NCBI GenBank assembly: GCA_015067495.1
Contig: SVMI01000006.1
Location: 60,313 to 124,312, forward strand
Source: Oscillospiraceae bacterium
Lineage (GTDB): Bacteria; Bacillota; Clostridia; Oscillospirales; Oscillospiraceae
Direction of reading: 5' to 3'
Length of the DNA stretch: 64,000 bases
How positions within the stretch are numbered: the first letter of the stretch is position 1; each line of letters opens with the position of its first letter. Positions 44,418 through 52,768 of the stretch are shown here, one piece after another. The notes below the pieces were generated by a model. The model was given only the letters and a program-made list of their open reading frames with translations, searched no databases and was not told the DNA's origin. The position numbers were made by a program, and so were the translations under genes.

Positions 44418-44570
44418 CTAAAACCGAGAAAACCCCTTGGAATCCAATGACTTTGGATCCCTAGGGGTCTTTTTGTTATTCTTACTGTCGTTTTCGCCTG
44501 TTTGTAACTGTTTCTGCCTATTTTCGTCGGCGCTGTCGGCGATCCGTCGTTTTCTGTCGCAAATCTGCGA
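44418..44570 (-). pseudogene. Possible integrase C-terminal remnant
   Basis: On the minus strand a 50-codon open stretch ends at the stop 44418-44420 with residues KSLDSKGFSRF and is closed upstream by an in-frame TAG at 44571. It lies between the tRNA 3' end and hsdM, pointing at the tRNA, which is where integrase genes of tRNA-integrated islands usually end. The last about 12 codons recur beside the second att copy. The composition is very hydrophilic and no catalytic motif remains, so the identity is inferred from position only. Confidence 0.35.
44433..44472 (+). terminator. Second hairpin with T run at the island's left end
   Basis: An imperfect 13-bp stem (11 pairs) from CCCCTTGGAATCC to GGATCCCTAGGGG, followed by TCTTTTT. 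The 5' half recurs at 52743 but there the 3' half is lost. Confidence 0.6.
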
Positions 44571-44608
44571 CTAAAAATAAAACTATCCTTGCAGTTTGGT
44601 GTTGAATA

Positions 44609-44636
44609 TTGTATGATGTATGAGTAAAAGTATAAT
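44609..44636 (+). promoter_or_regulatory. Promoter of the hsdM-hsdR operon
   Basis: TTGTAT and consensus TATAAT are separated by 16 bases, 37 bases before the hsdM ATG. Confidence 0.65.
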
Positions 44637-44672
44637 CAAATTTCTCGAATGAAATAGGAGAGAGTGATCAAT

Positions 44673-46216
44673 ATGCTTACTGGAGAACTGAAAAACAAAG
44701 TAGACAGCTTGTGGGAAATTTTTTGGACAGGCGGCTTGACCAACCCTTTGGATGTGATCGAACAGATGACCTATCTGATGTTCGTTCATGACCTGGACAC
44801 CACTGACAAACTCCGCGCCAAAGAAAGTGCAATGCTTGGCCTTCCCTTTGAGAGCCGATTTGCAGGCAATGTGCAGATCGGCGACCGTGAAATCGATGGT
44901 CAGCAGCTGAAGTGGTCTGTGTTTCACGATTTTGACGCAGGCAGAATGTATACCGTCATGCAGGAGTGGGTATTTCCCTTTATCAAGAATTTGGGTAGCG
45001 GCAAGGATAGTGCCTACTCCAAGTACATGAGCGATGCCATCTTCAAGATCCCCACACCCTTGATGCTCTCCCGTATTGTGGACAGTATGGACAAGATGTA
45101 CGAACTGATGGAGAAGAACCCTGATGACAACAAGGGTGACCTCTACGAATACCTCTTGAACAAGTTGAGCCAGTCCGGTATCAACGGACAGTTCCGCCCC
45201 CCCGCCATATCATCAAGATGATGGTGGAACTGATGCAACCCAAGCCCCAGTTTACCATCTGCGACCCCGCTTGCGGCACTGCCGGATTCCTGGTAGCATC
45301 GGAAGAATATCTGATGGCCAATCATAAGAAGGAGATTTTCTTCGACCGCCGCAAGAAGGATCACTTCCTGAACCATATGTTCTTCGGCTACGATATGGAC
45401 CGCACCATGCTCCGTATCGGTGCTATGAATATGATGACCCACGGGGTGGACAGCCCCTTTATTGAGTACAGGGATAGCCTGTCCGATCAGAATCCGGATA
45501 AGGAAAAGTTTGATCTGATCCTTGCAAACCCGCCCTTCAAGGGCAGCCTGGATGCGGATACTGTGTCCGCTGATCTGCTGAAGGTCTGCAAAACCAAGAA
45601 GACGGAGCTGTTGTTCCTGGCGCTGTTCCTGCGGATGCTGAAGACCGGCGGTCGGTGCGCCTGCATCGTTCCCGACGGTGTGCTGTTTGGATCGAGTACT
45701 GCCCACAAGGCCATCCGCAAGGAGCTGGTGGAGGGCAATCGGCTGGAGGCGGTGATCTCCATGCCCAGCGGCGTGTTCAAGCCCTACGCAGGTGTGTCCA
45801 CCGGTATTCTGATCTTCACCAAGACCGGCCACGGCGGCACGGACAAGGTCTGGTTCTACGATATGACCGCCGACGGCTTCTCTTTGGACGATAAGCGCAC
45901 CGAAGTCAAGGAGAATGATATCCCCGACATCATCGCCCGTTTCCAATCCATCAACTGTCATTGCGAAGCCAGTGCGCACACTGGCTGTGGCAATCCGTCC
46001 CCCTATGACGAAGAAAACAATCCCCGGACAGCAAAATCCTTCTTCGTCCCCAAAGATGAGATCGTGGAAAACGGCTATGACCTGTCTATCAACAAATATA
46101 AGAAGACCGAGTATGTGGCCGTGGAGTACCCCTCCACCACCGAAATCCTCGCCGACCTGCACGAACTGGAAATGCAGATCACCGCAGGCCTCGCCGAACT
46201 GGAGGAGATGTTGTAA
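44673..46216 (+). pseudogene. hsdM: Type I restriction-modification DNA methyltransferase HsdM, frameshifted at a C7 tract
   Basis: The two frames together encode about 514 residues of an N6-adenine methyltransferase of a type I system. The N-terminal helical domain runs to residue about 172; the break falls in the conserved FR-x-PR-HI segment at the C7 tract 45197-45203, where one more C restores a single frame. The second frame holds the SAM motif DPACGTAGFL (about residue 190) and the catalytic NPPF (about 290). As given, the reading frame is cut into pieces of 183 and 332 codons. A palindromic repeat (45957-46003) adds a Cys-rich peptide before the SFFVPKDEI block. The break could be decay, phase variation or a sequencing error. 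Confidence 0.88.
45957..46003 (+). repeat. Palindromic REP-like element inside hsdM
   Basis: Arms GTCATTGCGA and GTGGCAATCCGT flank a hairpin AGCCAGTG-CGCA-CACTGGCT, followed by CCCC. The same arms, in inverse orientation and with a different hairpin, occur in hsdR at 49653-49694. It is translated in frame as a short insert that HsdM proteins normally lack. Confidence 0.75.
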
Positions 46217-46653
46217 TGGCATATAATTATAAAACCAAGTCATACCTTGCGTATGCACGTGGTGTGGAATTCGCAAAAGTTGCAGAAATTTTGGAAGAGT
46301 CCGACTCACATGTGATGATTCCTCAAATTGTAAATGCTGCATTCAGCTGCGAACTTCTTTTGAAAGCTGTAATTATTGCGGAAGAGAAAAGAGAGAAAGT
46401 GATTTGTGAGCATAATCTTTCGAAACTTTTTGATATGATGGATTCCGAAACGAGAAATGCTGTGAGAATTAAGTCACAAATATCTGATTGGGACGCATTT
46501 TTGAAGGAATCGAGCGATGCGTTTGCGGAGTGGAGATATCTGCATGAAAAAGATAAAGTAATGCATATAAGCGTATGGAATCTGTTGCGATTTCATAGTG
46601 CCCTGAAGGATCACTATGAAGCAACATATCCGTTGGCGTCCATTGTTGAATGA
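46216..46653 (+). CDS. HEPN-domain-like protein
   Basis: A 145-residue helical protein with the layout of HEPN proteins: an AAFSCELLLKAVI helix (about residues 42-54), a following CEHNLSKLFDMM segment (about 69-80) with an R-x6-H spacing (REKVICEH), and a later EWRYLHEKDK motif (about 105-114). HEPN proteins are often RNases in toxin or abortive-infection systems, but some are only binding modules. The ATG overlaps the hsdM stop by one base, so it is translationally coupled to the modification gene. Its base composition is markedly A+T-rich. Confidence 0.65.
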   Translation: MAYNYKTKSYLAYARGVEFAKVAEILEESDSHVMIPQIVNAAFSCELLLKAVIIAEEKREKVICEHNLSKLFDMMDSETRNAVRIKSQISDWDAFLKESSDAFAEWRYLHEKDKVMHISVWNLLRFHSALKDHYEATYPLASIVE

Positions 46654-46662
46654 GGTGAGAAA

Positions 46663-47016
46663 TTGAAAATGCTATATGCAATTATGGCGGTAATTAGCAT
46701 AATTGTTCGCCAATTCTATCTGCCAAATCCGTTTGAATGTTTTGGCGATACGGCATGGCTGTATAATCTAATTGCAGAGCCAATAATCCATGTGGTTGCC
46801 CTGGCACTGGTGGGGCTAATATACCGCAAAGGAGAATTTCCTGCACTTGGTAGTTTCTTATATTTAGTAGCATACGCAGCAATCACTGGCATTTTGGCAT
46901 TAATGGGAATCTTCTCTTTTGGATGGTGGTGGGTACTTATTATTGTTGTTGCCATGGTTGGCGTTGGCGTATTATTAGGAAAACTTTGGAGGTGGTTAAG
47001 TGGCGAGACTTGGTGA
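46663..47016 (+). CDS. Small membrane protein between the HEPN-like gene and hsdS
   Basis: A 117-residue protein with about four hydrophobic segments (about residues 3-17, 38-52, 62-82 and 86-105) and a short basic end. The TTG start at 46663 has GAGGTG at 5 bases; ATG 46669 is an alternative. I do not recognise the family. It lies 9 bases after the HEPN-like gene and overlaps the hsdS start by 17 bases, so it belongs to this operon. A membrane protein paired with a HEPN-like effector would fit an abortive-infection module; this is inference. Confidence 0.6.
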   Translation: MKMLYAIMAVISIIVRQFYLPNPFECFGDTAWLYNLIAEPIIHVVALALVGLIYRKGEFPALGSFLYLVAYAAITGILALMGIFSFGWWWVLIIVVAMVGVGVLLGKLWRWLSGETW

Positions 47017-48142
47017 TATCTGTACTATTGTGTCAGGTAGTACACCTAAGAGTGGTATCCCTGAATACTGGGATGGAGATATAAAATGGATTACTCCTGC
47101 GGAGTTGAATGAAGGAACCTATATTATTAACGATTCAGTGCGGCATATAACGAAACTCGGAGTTGAAAAGACTGGACTTAAACCATTTCCCCAAGGCACA
47201 GTTATTCTTTCTTCTAGAGCGCCGATAGGCAAAACCGCAATTGCTGGATGTGAAATGTATTGCAACCAGGGCTTTAAGAATTTGATTTGCTCTGATAAAA
47301 TCAATCCTCGTTATTTGTATTGGTTTTTGACTTGTAACACGGAATATTTGAACTCATTAGGAAGAGGTGCAACCTTTAAGGAAATTTCTAAAGAAATTGT
47401 TGCAAATATCGAAATTCCACTTCTGGCTATGGGGCAGCAAATCGCTATTGCAGAGAAATTTGAGAAGGTCAGTGAGCTGATTGCTCTGCGGAAAGAGCAG
47501 CTTGCAAAGCTGGACAGGCTTGTCAAATCCCGATTTATCGAACTGTTTGGTGACACTATTCTCAATCCGTTTGGATGGGACAAAAATATGCTCGGGTCAG
47601 TTTGCGATGTTCGTGATGGCACACATGATTCGCCACAGTATTACGAAACTGGCTATCCGTTGGTTACATCGAAAAATGTAACTGGCGGAAAGATTGACCT
47701 AACGGATTGCTCTTTAATTTGCAAAGCAGATTTCGATAAAATAAACGAAAGGTCAAAGGTGGATATTGGCGATATTATAATGCCTATGATTGGCACAGTT
47801 GGAAAGCCTGTAGTTGTTGATATAGAACCTAATTTTGCTATCAAGAATGTTGCACTAATTAAATTCAAAACCGATTCGAAAGTGCTGAATATTTACATTC
47901 GTGCCTTACTGCAGTCTGATTATTTCGAAGATGCTGTTTTAAGTAAGGTAAGGGGAGGAACACAAAAGTTTATTTCATTGGGTGATATTAGAAAACTTGA
48001 GGTTCTTGTCCCACCTATGGAAATTCAAAAGCAATTTGTCGCGTTCGTCGAACAGACCGACAAATCAAAATTGGCAATCCAGCAGAGCCTCGATAAACTG
48101 GAATTGCTAAAAAAATCCCTAATGCAGGAATACTATGGGTAA
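47000..48142 (+). CDS. hsdS: Type I restriction-modification specificity subunit HsdS
   Basis: A 380-residue protein with two target recognition domains (about residues 1-140 and 195-330), each followed by a helical spacer (ALRKEQLAKLDRLVKSRFIELFG about 160-182, and the C-terminal LDKLELLKKSLMQEYYG). It sets the DNA sequence recognised by the methylase and nuclease. The start is GTG at 47000 with GGAGGTGG upstream. It is complete, unlike hsdM and hsdR, and A+T-rich, consistent with the usual exchange of specificity genes. Confidence 0.93.
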   Translation: MARLGDICTIVSGSTPKSGIPEYWDGDIKWITPAELNEGTYIINDSVRHITKLGVEKTGLKPFPQGTVILSSRAPIGKTAIAGCEMYCNQGFKNLICSDKINPRYLYWFLTCNTEYLNSLGRGATFKEISKEIVANIEIPLLAMGQQIAIAEKFEKVSELIALRKEQLAKLDRLVKSRFIELFGDTILNPFGWDKNMLGSVCDVRDGTHDSPQYYETGYPLVTSKNVTGGKIDLTDCSLICKADFDKINERSKVDIGDIIMPMIGTVGKPVVVDIEPNFAIKNVALIKFKTDSKVLNIYIRALLQSDYFEDAVLSKVRGGTQKFISLGDIRKLEVLVPPMEIQKQFVAFVEQTDKSKLAIQQSLDKLELLKKSLMQEYYG

Positions 48143-48168
48143 AGATAAATTGAGGTGAAGAGAGAAAT

Positions 48169-49215
48169 ATGAACGTTGCGTTTTTGCTAGGTAATGGTTT
48201 TGATCTGCAGCTGGGTATGGAAACCGGATATAAGTCTTTTCTGAAGTGGTATGTGGAGCAACCAACAAATGATTCTGATATTGCACAGTTCCGTACGTAC
48301 TTAAAGGATCAAAATAGCGAATGGTGGTCCGATGCTGAAATCGCGATGGGGCAGTACCTGGGCAATTTTTCAGATGATAACATTGCTGTTTTTTTCAAGA
48401 ATATCCGAGATTTCAAACTGCGGCTATCAGAATATCTCATGCAAGAAAATGAAAAGTATGATTTAGAAAAAAACTCGGAAGTAATTGACGCTTTTATAGA
48501 TTTTTTACTGAAATCCTCAGACGATATTATGCTACGACCAACCCTACTTCACTTAAATGAGTTGCGGAAAAGAAATAACACACTTATCCACTTCGTCACA
48601 TTTAATTACACAGATGCGCTGGATAGAATTGTAAGGAAAGTGAAAGAAAGAAGTAAAACGCTAGAGACGATTACAACAAATTCATCTGTGGCGCTTTCAA
48701 CAAAAGTAGGAAATATCTATCATGTACATGGATCACTTAACTCCTCTCTGATTATGGGTGTAGATAATCATGAGCAACTTAACGGATCCAATATTTCTGA
48801 TTTTTCTAAAGTAAGCCGAACGCTGATCAAGCCCATTGTAAATGATGAATTAGGAAGAGACGAACATGAAAATGCAATAGCGATGTTATATGATTGTCGA
48901 TACCTTTTTTTCTATGGATTATCCTTTGGAATTACGGACAAAACATGGTGGGACTTAATCAAAGACCGTTTGATTAAAGATGGCAATATGCAAGTTGTTA
49001 TTTTTACACGATCTCCTGATGACGTTATTCAAACAATTATTCCCGAGGATATTTTGGATTATGTGAATGATAAAAAAGATGCGTTCCTCAAAAAACTTGG
49101 AATTGCACCTGGTTCGGAGCATTATGATGCGGTAAGAAAAAGGGTATTCGTTATCAGAAATACAAAGCGACTCAACATTTCAATTAAGGATCGAAACATA
49201 CCTGTAAATGTGTAA
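48169..49215 (+). CDS. AbiH family abortive-infection protein
   Basis: A 348-residue protein starting VAFLLGNGFDLQLGMETGY and FLKWY, the hallmark of the AbiH family, with the later FVTFNYTDALD (about 143-153) and IYHVHGSLN (about 183-191) motifs. AbiH proteins protect lactococci and others against some phages by an unknown mechanism; the fold resembles Sir2-type nucleotide-binding proteins. GAGGTGA precedes the ATG. It sits between hsdS and hsdR and is A+T-rich, as though inserted with hsdS as a cassette. Confidence 0.85.
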   Translation: MNVAFLLGNGFDLQLGMETGYKSFLKWYVEQPTNDSDIAQFRTYLKDQNSEWWSDAEIAMGQYLGNFSDDNIAVFFKNIRDFKLRLSEYLMQENEKYDLEKNSEVIDAFIDFLLKSSDDIMLRPTLLHLNELRKRNNTLIHFVTFNYTDALDRIVRKVKERSKTLETITTNSSVALSTKVGNIYHVHGSLNSSLIMGVDNHEQLNGSNISDFSKVSRTLIKPIVNDELGRDEHENAIAMLYDCRYLFFYGLSFGITDKTWWDLIKDRLIKDGNMQVVIFTRSPDDVIQTIIPEDILDYVNDKKDAFLKKLGIAPGSEHYDAVRKRVFVIRNTKRLNISIKDRNIPVNV

Positions 49216-49229
49216 ATGAGGTGACATTT

Positions 49230-52200
49230 ATGTCCAACTTCAGATTTCTACTCTCTGAGCCGGGGTTTGCGTCCTTTGCGGAAGTGGCTATCGCGGCGGA
49301 GAAGATCCTACATATTGATCCGGCGGCATGTATTCTCAATTGCCGGCGGTCAATGGAATTTGCCGTGAAGTGGATGTACAGCGTGGACACGGAGCTGGAA
49401 ATGCCTTACCAGGACAATCTCCAGAGCCTGATGTCCCGAGAGGAGTTCCGTGCCATCGTAGGAAATGATCTTTGGCAGCGGATGGACTTCATCCGCAAGA
49501 AGGGCAACACTGCTGCGCATAATACCGGCAAGATCACAGAAGCGGTGGCCATGCTCTGCCTGGAGAATCTGCATATCTTCCTGGACTTCGTGGCCTATTG
49601 CTATGCGGATACCTATGAGGAAACGAAGTTCGACTCCGCTTTGGTTCCCACAGGGGAACGGATTGCCACGGCTCCTGCGGAGCCTCGCAATGACGAGGTT
49701 GATTTGGCTGCGCTGATCGAAGAGAACAAGAAGCTGAAAGAACAGCTGACCGCCCGTCGTGAAGAGCAGCAGCAGACCTATGTACCCAAGCCTTTGGATA
49801 TCTCCGAGTACGAGACCCGGAAGTTCTACATTGATGCTATGCTGGAAGATGCCGGATGGACAGAAGGCAAGGACTGGATCAACGAGGTGGAGCTGCCCGG
49901 TATGCCCAACAAGAGCGAGGTCGGCTTTGCGGACTATGTGCTTTATGACGATGCACACAAGCCTCTTGCTATCATCGAGGCCAAGCGCACCTGCGTGGAT
50001 GTTTCCAAGGGCCGCCAGCAGGCAGAACTGTACGCAGACATTCTGGAAAAGGAGTATAAGCGCCGGCCGGCCATCTTCCTGACCAACGGTTTTGAGACCC
50101 ACATCATCGACGGACAGTACCCGGAGCGCAAATGTGCCACGATCTACTCCAAGCGGGACTTGGAGAAGATGTTCAATCTGCGCACCATGCGGATCTCCCT
50201 CAAGAACGTGATGGTGAAGAAGAACATCGCCGGTCGCTACTACCAGAAAGGCGCCATCAAGGCGGTCTGCGATGCCTTCGACAAGAAGAACCGCCGCAAG
50301 GCGCTGTTGGTCATGGCCACCGGCTCCGGTAAGACGAAACCGTCATTGCTCTGTGCGATGTGCTGCTGCAGCAAGGCTGGGTGAAGAATATTCTGTTCTT
50401 GGCTGACCGCAATTCCCTGGTCACCCAGGCAAAGCGCAGCTTTGTGAATCTCCTTCCGGATCTTTCCTGCACCAATCTTTGCGAGGAGAAGGACAACTAT
50501 ACTGCCCACTGCGTCTTCTCCACCTACCAGACCATGATGAACTGCATCGACAATGTGAAGGACGAGCAGGGCAAGCTCTTCACCTGCGGCCATTTTGATT
50601 TGGTGATCTGCGACGAGGCCCACCGGTCCATCTACAACAAGTACCGGGATATCTTCAACTATTTCGATGCGCCGCTGGTTGGCTTAACAGCCACCCCCAA
50701 GGACGAGATCGACAAGAACACCTATGAGGTCTTTGAACTGGAAAACGGTGTGCCGACCTATGGTTACGAACTGGCCCAGGCGGTTAAGGATGGCTATTTG
50801 GTGGACTTTATGTCCGTGGAGACCAAGCTGAAATTCATCGAGCAGGGTATTGCCTACGATGAGCTGAGCGAAGCCGACCGGGAAGCCTACGAAAATACCT
50901 TTGAGGATGAAAACGGGGAGCTTCCGGAGCGGATCGTTTCCTCTGCGCTGAATGAGTGGGTCTTTAACGAGGACACCATTCGGCAGGTGCTGCATGTGCT
51001 GATGACAGAAGGCATCAAGATCGATTACGGTCAGAAGTTGGGCAAGAGCATTATCTTTGCCAAGAACCACAGCCATGCGGAGAAGATCTACGAGGTATTC
51101 AATAAGGAATATCCCCATCTGCCCGGCTTTGCCAAGGTGATTGACAACAAGATCAACTACGCACAGAGCTTGATTGATGAGTTCTCTGATCCCAAGAAAC
51201 TGCCGCAGATCGCTATCTCCGTAGATATGCTGGATACCGGTATTGATGTGCCGGAGTGCTTGAATCTGGTCTTCTTCAAGAAGGTCATGAGTAAGGCAAA
51301 GTTCTGGCAGATGATCGGTCGTGGCACTCGTCTATGCCCCGGCTTGCGGGATGGCGCGGATAAGGATAAGTTCTACATCTTCGACTTCTGCGGAAACTTT
51401 GAGTTTTTCCGTATGAACAACGGCAAGCCTACGGCTCTGCAAATCGCACTGCAAGGCGCTATCTTTAGCTTGAAGGCACAGATTGCTTATAAGCTGCAGG
51501 ACATTGCCTATCAGACACCGGAGCTGATTGCATTCCGGAAGACTTTGGTGGACGATATGGTTCGCAAGGTGCAGGAACTGAACAAGGAGAATTTTGCGGT
51601 TCGACAGCACCTCAAGTTTGTGGAACTGTATTCCAACCCGGATAACTATACCACGCTTACCTATGAGAATACGCTGCAGATGCGGGATGAACTGGCTCCG
51701 CTGATCACGCCCGATGCAGATGATGCCAAGGCAGTGCGTTTCGATGCGCTGATGTATGGCATCGAACTGGCCTATCTCATGGGCAAGAAGTATGCCAAGG
51801 CAAGAACTGACCTTTTTAAGAAGGTTAGCGGCATTGCTTCTGTGGCTAACATCCCGGAGATTATGGTGCAGAGCGAATTGATCAACAAGATCCTGCACAC
51901 GGATTATCTGGAGAATGCGGGCATCAATGAGTTTGAGCATATCCGTGAGAACCTGCGTGATCTCATCAAGTACATTCCTATTAATAAGGTGTCCTATACT
52001 ACGAACTTTGCAGATGAGCTGATTTCTATGGATTGGAATGAATCCGAGCTGGATAATGACGATCTGAAGAACTACAAGATGAAGGCGGAGTTCTATGTTC
52101 GCCAGCATCAGGATAATGCGGTTATTGCCAAGCTGAAGACCAATAAGCCGCTGACAAGCGCAGATGTGAAGACATTGGAAGAAATCCTTTGGAGCGAACT

Positions 52201-52528
52201 GGGCACCAAGCAGGACTACGAAAACGAGTATGGCAGCAAGCCTTTAGGCGAGTTTGTCCGCGAGATCGTGGGCCTGGATATGAATGCTCCCAAGGAGGCT
52301 TTTGCGGAGTTTCTGAACGACACATCTCTGGACAGCAATCAGATTTACTTCGTGAACCAAATCGTGGAGTACATTGTCCACAATGGCCTTATGAAGGACT
52401 TGTCTGTGCTGCAAGGCGCACCGTTTACAGACAACGGTAGCGTTGTGGAAGTCTTTACCGACTTGACCGTGTGGCTTGGCATTAAGCGCGTGATCGATCG
52501 CATTAACGCTAATGCGGTTGCTGCGTAA
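49230..52528 (+). pseudogene. hsdR: Type I restriction endonuclease HsdR, frameshifted in the Walker A region
   Basis: The two frames together encode about 1099 residues. Order: an N-terminal DUF4145/HEPN-like domain (about 1-130), the nuclease domain with a D..ExK core in VGFADYVLYD and AIIEAKRT (about 230-255), a helicase with Walker A MATGSGKT (about 365), DEAH in VICDEAHRS (about 463) and motif VI MIGRGTRLCPG, then the C-terminal part. At 50337-50339 an A3 run follows GGTAAGACG where A4 would keep the frame, so the protein stops about 15 codons later. The second part reopens from 50360. A palindromic repeat (49653-49694) lies in the linker after the first domain. Decay, phase variation and sequencing error are all possible. 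Confidence 0.88.
49653..49694 (-). repeat. Palindromic REP-like element inside hsdR
   Basis: Read on the minus strand it has arms GTCATTGCGA and GTGGCAATCCGT identical to the hsdM element, with hairpin GGCTCC-GCA-GGAGCC between and TCCCC after. It is translated in frame in a linker between the N-terminal domain and the nuclease domain. Confidence 0.75.
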
Positions 52529-52590
52529 TGGCCACTCGATCGATAAAACGTGCACATGCGTTTTTGGGCGGTGAGGTCGATGAGAGGTCG

Positions 52591-52657
52591 GTTTTGAGGG
52601 CAGGGAAGACCCGGCTTTCGATCGATATGTTCGACAAGACAGGTGACATAACTCAGG
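52591..52657 (+). repeat. Right-end module, copy 1
   Basis: A segment of about 67 bases directly before the att repeat. It matches 57590-57656 with about 14 mismatches; in the frame shared by both, most differences are silent or conservative (V-L-R-A-G-K and I-D-M-F-D are kept). Confidence 0.7.
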
Positions 52658-52680
52658 TTCAAGTCCCGCCTCGCCCACCA
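52658..52680 (+). repeat. Middle att-type repeat (tRNA-Leu 3' end)
   Basis: 23 bases identical to the tRNA-Leu T-arm and acceptor 3' half including CCA. With the following terminator it is identical to 57657-57707 over 51 bases. Confidence 0.85.
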
Positions 52681-52682
52681 AA

Positions 52683-52711
52683 GAGACGATCGAAAGATCG
52701 TCTCTTTTTTT
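52683..52711 (+). terminator. Duplicated tRNA terminator at the middle att repeat
   Basis: Stem GAGACGATC with GATCGTCTC, loop GAAA, then seven T; can end the hsd operon transcript. Confidence 0.85.
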
Positions 52712-52768
52712 GTCAGTCCATCCTGCCTAAAACCGAGAAAACCCCTTGGATTCCAATGACTTTGGAAA

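Larger units (their letters stand above)
44372..52680. mobile_element. Genomic island 1: composite restriction/abortive-infection island at tRNA-Leu
   Basis: About 8.3 kb between tRNA-Leu copy 2 and a repeat of its 3' end. It carries hsdM, a HEPN-like gene, a small membrane protein, hsdS, an AbiH-family gene and hsdR, all on the plus strand. The three middle genes are visibly richer in A+T than hsdM and hsdR and than the surrounding chromosome, so the island is a mosaic. No integrase gene is intact; a 50-codon minus-strand tail at the left end may be its remnant. Confidence 0.65.
52529..52768. other. Junction of the two islands
   Basis: This 240-base stretch holds, in order, the repeated module of about 67 bases (52591-52657), the tRNA 3'-end copy (52658-52680), its terminator (52683-52711), and a segment of about 36 bases (52730-52765) matching the left end of island 1. 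An open frame of 100 codons starts at 52528 on the hsdR stop and reads through all of this; I do not call it a gene. Confidence 0.7.

Noticed and set aside
44179..44421. An 80-codon open frame over the tRNA-Leu pair (peptide beginning MVELVDSLDSGSS)
   Set aside because: It is simply the translated sequence of two identical tRNA genes, repeated in the peptide; a common misannotation.
44433..44472. Hairpin at the island left end as a recombination site
   Set aside because: The T run after an imperfect stem fits a terminator better, and the copy at 52743 has lost one arm.
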